The notes under the pieces were generated by a model. It was not told the DNA's origin. It saw only the letters and a program-made list of their open reading frames with translations, and made no database searches. A stretch of 64,000 nt of DNA from Neovahlkampfia damariscottae. Its lineage: Eukaryota > Heterolobosea > Selenaionea > Neovahlkampfiida > Neovahlkampfiidae. Location of the stretch: assembly GCA_016618085.1 (NCBI GenBank), contig JABLTG010000074.1, positions 30,514 through 94,513 on the forward strand, given 5' to 3'. The position numbers and the translations under genes are program-made. Positions 52,558 through 62,229 of the stretch are shown here, in pieces (position 1 is the stretch's first letter; each line of letters begins with the position of its first letter).

Positions 52558-54378
52558 ATGAGTTTTATTTCTGAAGAAGTCATTGAAGAGAATGGAAACC
52601 TTTTGAAGTATTGTTCTTCTTCATTAAGAAAATCACCTGAATTTGTTATGTTAGCATTAAAAAATTGTCCTCAGGCCATTAATTTTGCTCACAAAAAATT
52701 AAAACAAAACAAAAATTTCTTATTCGATGCAATCTCATTGAATCAAAACGTATTTGATTTTATATCATATACAATAAAGGATGATGAAATATTTATATCT
52801 AGAATTATCAAAATTAATGGTTTGTTCATTGAAAAATGTACGAAAAGAATTCAAAGCAATAAAAACATCGTTTTAGCAGCAGTTCAACAAAATGGAATGG
52901 CATTAGAATTTGCTTCAAAAAGTCTAAAAAATGATAAAAAAATCGTTTTGGAAGCTGTAAAACAAAATGGATGCTCAATTCAATTTGCTTCAAAAAATTT
53001 AAAACTTGATAAGAAAATTGTCATTGAAGCAGTAAAAAATCATGAAAATGCTCATAAAAATGTTCCTTTGAGTTGTTATAATGATAAAGAAATTATTTTC
53101 AATTCAGTAAAAAAGAATGGTTTGACATTACAATTTGCATCAACAAAACACAAAAACGATTTAGATATCATTACAGCTGCTATTTCAAACAATGGAAATG
53201 CTTTAATTTATGCATCTGATATTTACAAAGAAGATAAAAAAATTGTCATTTTGGCATTGAATCAAACCTTAGAATCTCTTAATTATGTAACAAAAATGTT
53301 GAAAAAAGATTTTGATGTTTGTATGACAGTGGTAAAAAAAAATGGAATGTTCATTGAGAATTTACAAAATAGAGCTGATGAGATAGTTTTAGAGTCTGTG
53401 AGAAATAATGGTCTTTCTCTTCAATTCACTAATGCAGCCAGATTTAAAAATGAAATTGTTTTGGAAGCAGTAAAGAATAATGGACTTGCTCTTCAATATT
53501 CTGCTGACCCAACAAGAGAAATAACATTAGAAGCTGTGAAAAATGATGGAAGATCCATAAAATTTGCATCAGAAAAATTCAGAGATGACAAAGAGATAAT
53601 GATGACTGTTGTGGAAAAATATCCACTTTTGGTTTCATATGCATCAAATGAATTACTTGATGATGAAAAGTTGATTTTAAATGCTGTTTTAAAAGAAGGA
53701 ATTTCTTTCCAATTTGCATCTGATCGCTTAAAAGATAATTTTGAATTGGCCAGAATTGCTTGTGAACAAAATCCAAAAGCAATGGAATATATCTCTAATA
53801 GATTGCAAAATGAAAAGGAAATTGTTTATCCATGTGTAAGAAAACTAGGAAATCTCTTCAAATTTGCCAGTTATCAACTTCAAAAAGAGAAGGAACTCGT
53901 CAAAATAGCAGTTACTCAGTATCCACCAATGATTGAATATGTCAATTATCAATATTACAATGACAAAGAAATTATGAAAATTGTTATAGAAAAGAGTCCT
54001 TTTTTGATTTGTTTTGGTTCCAATTCAATAAAGAACAATTTGGAACTTTGTTTAATTGCCGTTGAAAAAAATGCTTCTTCAATAACTCACATGCTTGATC
54101 GTCCAAGGAATGATGAACAAATAATGAATATTGTAATGAAACATTCAATGAAGCTAATATCTCATTGTGGTACTGGATTATTGTTTGTTAAATCATTCGT
54201 GATTAGTGCATTAAAATTGGACAGAGTTGGATTCATGAAACATGTTCAAGAAAATTTTTTCATTGATATTGATATTTTAATGCTTATGGATGGATTGTAT
54301 TTAGAATTGAGTTACAAACATGAAAAGATTGGATTGTTAAATGATTTTACTTTTCATTTCAAAGATGAAATATATTAG
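52558..54378 (+). CDS. DUF4116 repeat protein, 12 or more repeats
   Basis: A single exon of 606 residues made almost wholly of repeats of about 45 residues, the most regular in residues 95-330: KNIVLAAVQQNGMALEFASKSLKNDKK, KIVLEAVKQNGCSIQFASKNLKLDKK, EIVLEAVKNNGLALQYSADPTREI. The consensus is '(D/N)KEIVLEAVK.NG.ALQFAS..LK.'. Some units are shortened (around residues 270-320), a sign of unequal exchange. No other domain is visible. In protists such proteins form large families, so roles in recognition or scaffolding are guesses. It faces a degenerate paralogue on the minus strand. Confidence 0.85.
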   Translation: MSFISEEVIEENGNLLKYCSSSLRKSPEFVMLALKNCPQAINFAHKKLKQNKNFLFDAISLNQNVFDFISYTIKDDEIFISRIIKINGLFIEKCTKRIQSNKNIVLAAVQQNGMALEFASKSLKNDKKIVLEAVKQNGCSIQFASKNLKLDKKIVIEAVKNHENAHKNVPLSCYNDKEIIFNSVKKNGLTLQFASTKHKNDLDIITAAISNNGNALIYASDIYKEDKKIVILALNQTLESLNYVTKMLKKDFDVCMTVVKKNGMFIENLQNRADEIVLESVRNNGLSLQFTNAARFKNEIVLEAVKNNGLALQYSADPTREITLEAVKNDGRSIKFASEKFRDDKEIMMTVVEKYPLLVSYASNELLDDEKLILNAVLKEGISFQFASDRLKDNFELARIACEQNPKAMEYISNRLQNEKEIVYPCVRKLGNLFKFASYQLQKEKELVKIAVTQYPPMIEYVNYQYYNDKEIMKIVIEKSPFLICFGSNSIKNNLELCLIAVEKNASSITHMLDRPRNDEQIMNIVMKHSMKLISHCGTGLLFVKSFVISALKLDRVGFMKHVQENFFIDIDILMLMDGLYLELSYKHEKIGLLNDFTFHFKDEIY

Positions 54379-54538
54379 AAGGTTCTAAAAAAATCAAAAT
54401 TAATAAAGTTGAAAGAAAAGAATTTTTTTGAGTAATAATATGGGAAAAATACAAAAATCCAAAATGAGGGAAAATTTAATTCAATTTTGGAAGAAAAATG
54501 AACCAATCATAACACAGATACACCAGAATTGACAACAC

Positions 54539-56455
54539 ATGAAAAATTCTTGCTTGCTTATCTTGCTGACTGTTTCTTTTCAAATTTTGTTTTTAAATTC
54601 AGAGCCTTGTTTCATTTGGAAGAACCATTTTGTGAAGGTTGTGAAACTGTCAAAAATGAGAAATAATCAAACTGAAATTTTTTATGAATTTGAATTTGTT
54701 GGACGACAAGATAAAGGATGGATGGGATTTTCACTTTCAACGAACAAATCCACTGAAGATTCAACTTCTGTTGTTGGTTATTACCCAAACAAAATTCTTC
54801 TTTTCAACAATCACACAGAACAATTTTTGGACAATTTTTCAGAGATGAAAGTTATTAGGCCTTGGAATTTTGTAGTTGATGGCATATTTTCATTTAAAAT
54901 CACCTTGAACGCATCAGTTATGTCTGGAAAGAAGTATCTTTCCATTGGACAATATAGCGATCATTTATATGAATGGACAAACAAAACTGTATTGCCAAAA
55001 CATTCTGCACTCAGTGATTTTATAAATTTTGACTTGAATTCACCAAACGAGAATTATCCATTTTGTACAACAAATTTAAATTTTCCAGGAAGATTAATGG
55101 CTTTTAACTGGATTTCATACACTATCAGTGCTTTATTATTAGCACTAATTGGATTTATATTTATTTATTACAGAAATGAACAACCTCTCAAAAGTAGATT
55201 TGTTGCTCCATTGTATTGTATCATCGGCACACATACTGGATTGATTGGCGAATTCATTTATGGATTATTTCCATTTGAACAAAGTGCATATTTTCAATGT
55301 GCATTTCATGGTTTTTTTGTTTATGCTCCGGTTCAATTTTCACTCGTTATTCCTTCATTAATGATCATCAGATATACCATTTTTTTACAGCTGCATTTTT
55401 ACAAAAGAAATTACATAAAAAAACATAGAAAACTAAGAAAAACAATGTTTGGAGGAAGTACTTCTGGTTCTAACTCATTCATTTCCAATGAAAATATCAC
55501 AATGAAAAAAGAAAATACTTTAATGAAACTTTGGAAAATGATGAGAGATTTTCTCTCAAGATTAAAGTCACCTTGGTTTTTTGTAGTTTTGCCATTCATT
55601 TGGACTGCTTTTTACATGTTTTGTGCCGCTTTGATTTTTGGAATTGGAGGATTTCGTTGTAGTACTTTTTCAAGAACTTACATTAGAATTGCTCACATCA
55701 TTTTACTTGGAGTTGCTTTTATTCTCTTGACAACATTTATATTTTTGGATTTCTTATTAAGCATCAGAAGATGGATAAAATGTGAATGGAAAATATATTT
55801 ATATGAAGAAGATCCGTTTCATTATAGATTAGATATGCTGACTTGTATTGTTGCATTTTATCCAATGTTGATCATTTGGGCTGTTGTTCCACTTCCAAAA
55901 ATGATTTCAGGTGCAATTGTGGATTACTTGAACATTATTGCAGTTGTTTTGACTGGAGGTACTGCTTTAGTTATTACAATTTTTCAAACTGTCAAACATT
56001 CAATCCAGAGCAAAATAAATGAAAAAAATGAAGCACAGAATCCAAATAGAATTCATTTAACTCCAGAGATGATTTTTGCCGAAAAGACGTTATTGGACAT
56101 ATTTCTAAAATTTGCAACTCTTGAATGGTCTTCTGAGAATATTTATTTTGTTCTTGATGTCATGGAGTATAAAAAGTTAAAAGATCTGAAAGCCAAGAGA
56201 CATAATGCGTTTCAAATCAAAGAGAATTATTTCATACCGAATGTTTCACCATTACAAGTGAATGTTACTGGAAAAAATTTAAAACCATGTTTGAAGATGA
56301 TGGATGAAAATGACTTTACAAATGAATTGTTTGATGCAGTTCAAGAGGAAGTTGAAGTAAATATTTGTGATACAATTTCAAGATTTATCATTTCTGATGA
56401 GTATAAGGAATACAAGAAATATGATGCAGAAAGATTAATTACCTTAGGATTGTGA
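54539..56455 (+). CDS. DOMON-7TM-RGS receptor-like protein, copy 1
   Basis: A single exon of 638 residues. Residues 1-22 are a signal peptide. Residues about 25-185 form an N-glycosylatable extracellular domain of DOMON type (EFEFVGRQDKGWMGFSLS, SVVGYYPNKILLFNNHT). Seven membrane helices follow (about 190-480), with the intracellular loop after TM1 EQPLKSRF and the TM3 end IIRYTIFLQLHFYKRNY. Residues about 515-635 are an RGS domain: LLDIFLKFATLEWSSENIYFVLDV...YKK; the ENI motif that stabilises G-alpha switch regions is intact. 7TM-RGS proteins (AtRGS1 in plants) accelerate GTP hydrolysis by G-alpha in response to a ligand. The intron found in copies 2 and 3 is missing here. A CCAATCA box is about 35 nt upstream. 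Confidence 0.85.
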   Translation: MKNSCLLILLTVSFQILFLNSEPCFIWKNHFVKVVKLSKMRNNQTEIFYEFEFVGRQDKGWMGFSLSTNKSTEDSTSVVGYYPNKILLFNNHTEQFLDNFSEMKVIRPWNFVVDGIFSFKITLNASVMSGKKYLSIGQYSDHLYEWTNKTVLPKHSALSDFINFDLNSPNENYPFCTTNLNFPGRLMAFNWISYTISALLLALIGFIFIYYRNEQPLKSRFVAPLYCIIGTHTGLIGEFIYGLFPFEQSAYFQCAFHGFFVYAPVQFSLVIPSLMIIRYTIFLQLHFYKRNYIKKHRKLRKTMFGGSTSGSNSFISNENITMKKENTLMKLWKMMRDFLSRLKSPWFFVVLPFIWTAFYMFCAALIFGIGGFRCSTFSRTYIRIAHIILLGVAFILLTTFIFLDFLLSIRRWIKCEWKIYLYEEDPFHYRLDMLTCIVAFYPMLIIWAVVPLPKMISGAIVDYLNIIAVVLTGGTALVITIFQTVKHSIQSKINEKNEAQNPNRIHLTPEMIFAEKTLLDIFLKFATLEWSSENIYFVLDVMEYKKLKDLKAKRHNAFQIKENYFIPNVSPLQVNVTGKNLKPCLKMMDENDFTNELFDAVQEEVEVNICDTISRFIISDEYKEYKKYDAERLITLGL

Positions 56456-56999
56456 ATGTTGAATAAAATTTTCTTGATTTCATTGGTTGTTCTATTTATT
56501 TTCATACAAAATGCCTCAATTGAAAGACAAAAAAAACAATTTTGATTTAATGATTTTGATGATGAAATAGAAACTGAATGAAAAACACAAAACAGATTTA
56601 CAAAAATATTAACTCCAATTTTTGATTTCAAAAAAAAATAAAAAAGAGAGAAATGTTTGCTCACTTTTTAAAACATTAAAAAATTTGTAGATTAGAACAA
56701 AAAAAACACTTCACTGAACGAACTCAAAGCGGCGGACATCTCTCTGTTGATGATTTGAATCAAACTGACAATAAGAAATTGATGTTAGCCATTTTATTTT
56801 TTTCTTGACACGTTTTAGGAAAGATTGTCCAATTTAAGAAACAACGGAAAAATGAATGATTTCAGTTGAAGCTCAAGAATGGATGATTTTTCGATAGATT
56901 TACTCTTTATGAATATCCATTGATCTCATTTTTTTGAAAGTGTTGACTCAGAATTGAACCAATGAAAAAGTGTCTTCTTCTCTGACGTTAGATTTTCAG
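56456..56999. other. Gene-free gap between receptor copies 1 and 2
   Basis: In these 544 bp I see no credible gene, tRNA or repeat. A short reading frame starting at 56510 (19 codons, Lys/Asp-rich) follows an ATTGG box at about 56484 and would be longer with one more base, so it may be a decayed small gene. A CCAATG at about 56959 probably belongs to the promoter of receptor copy 2. Confidence 0.5.
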
Positions 57000-58977
57000 A
57001 TGTGCAGACACTTCATTTTAATTTATGTCATATTAGCGATTTTAATGATTGTATCAAGTTCAAAGCCTTGTTTTATCTGGGAAAATCATTATATCCAAGT
57101 TACCAAGTTTTCAAGAGTTTCAAACAATAAAACTGAACATTTTGTGGAACTTGAGTACGTTGGAAGACAAAATCGAGGGTGGCTAGGGTTTTTATTATCT
57201 AGAAATAAATCAACGCAAAACTCAATTTCGGTGGTTGGATATTTTCCAGATAACATTTTGTTCTTCAAAAACCACACAAAAGTTATTTCATCAAAAATAA
57301 GTCAATCATTTTCAACAGTACAGACATTGAATTTCAAAATAGATGGTTTATTCTCATTTAAAGTAGTTTTTAATGCATCAGTTATTGCTGGATTTAACTA
57401 TATTACTTTTGCTCAGAATTTCAATTTTTTACCAACATTTACGAATGAAACTCACCTTAAAAAACATACATCAGCAAGTGATTATTATCATTTTACAATA
57501 GATTTACCTGATGACAAATATCCTTATTGTACAACTACTTTGAATTTTCCTGGAAGATTGTTAGGTCAAAACTGGGTATTGTATGTTTTAAGTGCATTGG
57601 TTTTATCTGTAGTTGGGTTTATTTTCATCTATTTTAGAAATGAACAACCGCTCAAAAGTCGTTTTGTTGCTCCTTTGTATTGTATTATTGGAACCCACAT
57701 GAATCTATTTTCGGAATTCATTTATGGACTATTTCAATTTGAACAAAGGTGAAAATCAGATTTATTAACATATTTGTAGTGCTCATTTTCAGTGCGCATT
57801 TTATGGATTTTTGATTTATGCTGCAATTCAATTTGCTTTAGTAATTCCTTGTTTAATGATAATAAGATATGCCATATTGTTACAACTACATTTTTATAAA
57901 AGGGATTATATCAAAAAAAACAAAGCATTGAGGAGATCTTCATCATTCAATCTTGATTCCACCTCTGCTGCTACGATGACTACTAACATTTCAAATCGAG
58001 CAAAATCAAAGTTATCTCTGTATTATGAAGAAAGCTCTTTTTTATCCAAAGCTTGGAAGAAAATGAGAGATTTACTTTCGATTTTGAAGTCACCATGGAT
58101 TTTCATCATTGTTCCTATTTTTTGGGTTTCATTTTACTATTGTTGTGCTTTTATCGTTTTTTCCATTGGAGGTTTAAGATGTGGATCATTTTCTCGAAAT
58201 TACATGAGAGTAGTCCATATTGGGTTCTTAGGAGTGGCCTTTATCATTTTAATTTTGTTCATTTTACTTGATTTTTTTCTCAGCATTCGTAGATGGATCA
58301 AATGTCAATGGAAAATTTATTTTTTTGAAGAAGATCCATTTCATTACAGAATTGACATGATAACTTGCATTTTCGGTTTATTACCAATGGTTATCATCTG
58401 GGCAATTGTTCCACTTTCAAGGATGATTTCTGGAGTCATTGTTGATTATATGATGATCATTTCCCTGTTTTTAACAGGAGGAAATGCTCTAATCATCACA
58501 ATTTTCAAAAAAGTTAAACTTTACATTCAAAACAAATTGAATGAAAGAAATGATTCAAAGAATCCAAATCGTATTGTTTTGGATATTGATATGATTCTGG
58601 CTGAAAAAAAATTGTTGGAAATTTTCATCAAATTTTCTGATTTTGAATGGTCCTCAGAGAACATTTATTTCATATTAGATGTTATGGAATATAAAAAACA
58701 AAAGGATATAAAATCAAAAAGATTATTAGCAATTCAAATTAGAGAGAACTATTTTATTGCAAATATTTCTCCTTTGGAGTTGAATATCAGTGGGAAATAT
58801 TTGAAACCATGTTTAAAATTGATAGAAGATAATGAATTCACTAATGAGATATTTGATAATGTTCAAAAAGATGTTGAAGTTAATGTGTGTGATACAATTA
58901 CCAGATTTGTAGTTTCTGATGAATATCAAGATTACAAAAAGTATGACGCTGAAAGATTATCAAATTTAGGATTGTGA
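57000..58977 (+). CDS. DOMON-7TM-RGS receptor-like protein, copy 2
   Basis: Two exons, 57000-57748 and 57780-58977, with a 31-nt intron give 648 residues. The order is the same as in copy 1: signal peptide (FILIYVILAILMIVSSS), DOMON-type domain (LEYVGRQNRGWLGFLLS), seven membrane helices and an RGS domain (LLEIFIKFSDFEWSSENIYFILDV). The intron falls at the start of TM3, and the spliced sequence EQSAHFQCAFYGF matches copy 1 EQSAYFQCAFHGF. A Ser/Thr-rich intracellular loop 2 (SSFNLDSTSAATMTTNIS) differs from copy 1 and resembles copy 3. The receptor would signal to heterotrimeric G proteins at the plasma membrane. Confidence 0.85.
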
Positions 58978-59251
58978 AATTGAATTTTGACAATATATGA
59001 AATTGTTATTCCTTTGGAGCAAGGAGAAATTTAAATTGCAAAAAGTTCTATTCTAAAAGTTGGATCAAGTTTTCGCAATATCAGAAAAGAATCAATTTTT
59101 TCTAAAATAAGAAGTTTGATTGAAAAGTAAAGTTGTTTTCAAATATTAAATTTTATGGTGACTTCTAATTTCTTGTTGATTATTTTATCTTGGTTGACTC
59201 AAGTCAGAAATCCACCAATCGAATCGCATACAGTTTCTTGACGTTACCGAC

Positions 59252-61236
59252 ATGAAGCTGGACTTACAAATTCTCTTCATTTTACTTACAACACTAACTA
59301 CTTTTACGATAACAAAACCATGTTTTTTATGGGATAACCTATACGTCCAGGTCACCAAAACTTCAAAAAAAACCTTAAATCAAACAGATTCTTTTTATGA
59401 ACTGGAATTTGTTGGACGTCAAAATAGAGGATGGGCAGGAATTCTATTATCAACAAATAAATCATTAGATACGTCAATATCCATCATTGGATACATACCA
59501 AACCAAATATTTTTGCTTCACAATCACACACAAGTTGATTCATCAGATAATTTCAATTCAATAGAAATAATTGACAAACTAAATTTTAAAATGGACGGAA
59601 TTTTTTCTTTTAAAGTCACTTTGAACGAGTCTTATATTTTAGGAAAAAATTACATTAACATTGCTCAAAATTACAACTACTTACCTGGTTGGAATAATGG
59701 AACAAGCATACCAAAGCACACAGGATTAAGTGAATTTATGCCTTTTGAACTTGATTTACCTGATGAAAAATATCCTTTTTGTACAGACAATCTGAATTAT
59801 CCAGGAAGAATGTTAGCAAATCATTGGACTTTATACCTCGCAAGCACATCAATTTTAGCAGTACTAACAATTTTATTGGTATATTTTAGAAACGAACAAC
59901 CACTTAAAAGTAGATTTGTTGCTCCATTGTATTGTATTATAGGTACTCATATGAATTTATTCAGTGAGTTCATTTTTGGAATGTTTCCATACGAGAAAAG
60001 GTTTATTTTTATATTTCTAATGATTTTTTCAGTGCTTATTGGAATTGTTCATTTTATGGCTTTGCTGCTTATGCTGCAATTCAATTTTCAATTGGTATAC
60101 CTTGTTTAATGATGATTAGATACGCTATTTTATTACAATTACATTTTTACAAAAGAAATTACATTAAAAAACATAAAGCATTGAAGAAATCACCATCTTT
60201 CAATTTAGATTCAACAAGTTCTTCTGCGGCGACTGTCACCACAAATTTATCAAAGAGAACTAAATCAAAATTATCACTTCATTATGAAGAATCAAATTTA
60301 TTTTCAAGAGCATGGAAGAAAACAAGAGATTTACTCGCTTATTTAAAATCACCTTGGATTTTTGTTGCAGCCCCTATTATTTGGGTGGGGTTTTATTTAT
60401 GTGTAACTTTTGTAATTTTTGCGATTGGTGGTTTAAGATGCAGTGAATTTTCACGTACTTTTATCAGATACAATCATATATTATTTTTATTCATTGCTCT
60501 TATGGTATTGATCTCATTTGTGTTGCTTGATTTTTTTTTAAGTCTCAGAAGATGGATAAAATGTCAATGGAAGATATACTTATTTGAAGAAGATCCATTT
60601 CATTATAGAGTTGATATGTTTACCTTTGTATTCGGTTTATTTCCTCTCATTGCTATTTGGGCAGCGCTACCACTTCCAAGAATTTTTGGAGGTGCAATAG
60701 TAGATGGAATTATGGTGATTGCATTATTCCAAACCTCAATAAATGCACTGGTAATAACTATTTTCAAGAAATTGAAATTCATGATTCAAAGTAAATTTGA
60801 TGAAAGAAATTCATCAACGAATCCGCATCACATCAAATTAACTCCGGAAATGATTTTTGCGGAAAAAAAATTATTAGATATTTTCATCAAATTTTCAGAT
60901 TTTGAATGGTCCTCAGAGAATATATATTTCGTTTTGGATGTGAATGAATACAAAAAACAAAAAGATGTAAAATCAAAGAGATTATTGGCCATTCAAATCA
61001 AAGAGAATTATTTTGTTCAAAATGTATCTCCGTTGGAATTAAATGTCACATTCAAAAAATTGAAACCTTGCCTGAAATGTATAGAAGAGAATGAATTTAC
61101 AAACAAATTATTTGATAATGTTCAAAAGGAAGTTGAAGTGAACATTTGTGATACAATTTCCAGATTTATTGTTTCAGATGAATATAAAGAATACAAAAAA
61201 TACGATTTTGAAAGATTATCTTCATTGGGATTATAA
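59252..61236 (+). CDS. DOMON-7TM-RGS receptor-like protein, copy 3
   Basis: Two exons, 59252-60000 and 60033-61236, with a 32-nt intron at the same place as in copy 2 give 650 residues. The first exon has exactly the same length (749 nt) as in copy 2. The domains are the signal peptide, the DOMON-type domain (LEFVGRQNRGWAGILLS), seven helices and an RGS domain (LLDIFIKFSDFEWSSENIYFVLDV) with an intact ENI motif. Extracellular domains of the three copies differ more than the loops and the RGS domain, which suggests separate ligands with common signalling. A CCAATCG element lies about 35 nt upstream. Confidence 0.85.
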
Positions 61237-61246
61237 AATCAAGTTT

Positions 61247-61643
61247 AGATTTGTGATGGTACAGTGTATATTTTGGTTGTTCATATTATGCTTTTTTTTT
61301 ATATGCTTCACTTCAATTTTCATTGATGATTCCTTGTTTAATGGTCATTCGCTACGCAATATTATTACAGTTACATTTTTACAAAAGAAATTACATTAAA
61401 AAGCACAAATTATTAAGAAAAAGTTCTTCTATGAATATAATATCCTCAGATACCACAACACAATCAAGTATTTCATCAAAATCAGAAATTTATGTTGAAA
61501 AATCAATTCTCAGAAAAATTTGGAAGAAATTACGGGATATATTATCAGTATTGAAATCACCTTGGATATTCATAGTTGCTCCAATTATTTGGGCTTCAAC
61601 ATTTTTGGTTGTTTTTGCTTATGGTGTGTGGCAGGACTCGTAG
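61247..61643 (+). pseudogene. Truncated fourth DOMON-7TM-RGS copy (TM3 to TM4 only)
   Basis: The fragment begins with the end of the conserved intron (acceptor CAG near 61261-61263) and continues in frame with TM3 (SVYFGCSYYAFFLYASLQFSLMIPCLMVIRY), the KRNYIKKHK segment, a divergent Ser/Thr loop and TM4 (SPWIFIVAPIIW), then stops after VFAYGVWQDS. The DOMON domain, TM1-2, TM5-7 and RGS domain are missing. It starts about 10 bp after the stop of copy 3, so unequal crossing-over or an illegitimate join probably made it. There is no start codon of its own. Confidence 0.85.
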
Positions 61644-62229
61644 TAATAAAATAAATTTTATTTACGAAATGGAGGAAATTCAAAACCTGACAGTTTCTCT
61701 TCCGGCTTCGCCCTGAGCAATTTAATAACTCCAATCTAATTGAAACATTTAATTTATTACTTTAATTTACAATTACCATTTTACCGATTAAATTATAACA
61801 AAAAGGAATAAGATAAGGAACTGGTAAAATGGTAAGGTGGTTTTAGTAAAATCTGAAACTTTTAAAAAATGGTCAATTTTACAGGAAAGGATTTTAAGTG
61901 CTGACCAACCTACCAAATGACCTGACAATAAAAACTGGTAACTGAATGTCAGCAACAATTATTGGAGGTATTGTTGGTAACTAAATGCCAGCAACAAAAT
62001 TTTCGGAAAATTATTGTCCAACAGAAATGAAGGAAAATTGAAACTCGAGTTTGAAAACAACCAATCATCACTTCACAAACATCAAAAGGATGCTTTAACA
62101 GCAACTTTTAGTATTTTGAAACTAAAAATATTTCAAATCAACACTTCAATTATTCAATCAATTTTTTACTCATTCATTTCTTCTTCCTCTTCAATTTTTT
62201 CTTCATCCTCTTTCATCTGTTTCCTTAAT
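61644..62229. other. Degenerate gene-free segment with direct repeats
   Basis: These 586 bp separate the broken receptor copy from the RHS/Crinkler-type gene. It holds a short GC-rich island (61700-61716, in a window that is otherwise AT-rich), an imperfect 23-bp direct repeat and repeated ACTGGTAA motifs. No credible gene is visible on either strand; an acidic Lys/Glu-rich frame on the minus strand (about 62160-62215) may be a lost C-terminal tail of the next gene. Confidence 0.5.
61936..61997. repeat. Pair of imperfect 23-bp direct repeats
   Basis: 61936-61958 and 61975-61997 agree in 21 of 23 positions (TGGTAACT and CAGCAACAA are common). The 39-bp period suggests a short tandem repeat or the edge of a decayed mobile element. 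Confidence 0.7.

Noticed and set aside
56510-56569. Short frame (19 codons) with an ATTGG box upstream
   Set aside because: Too short to call; only an added base would extend it. Listed in the gap entry instead.
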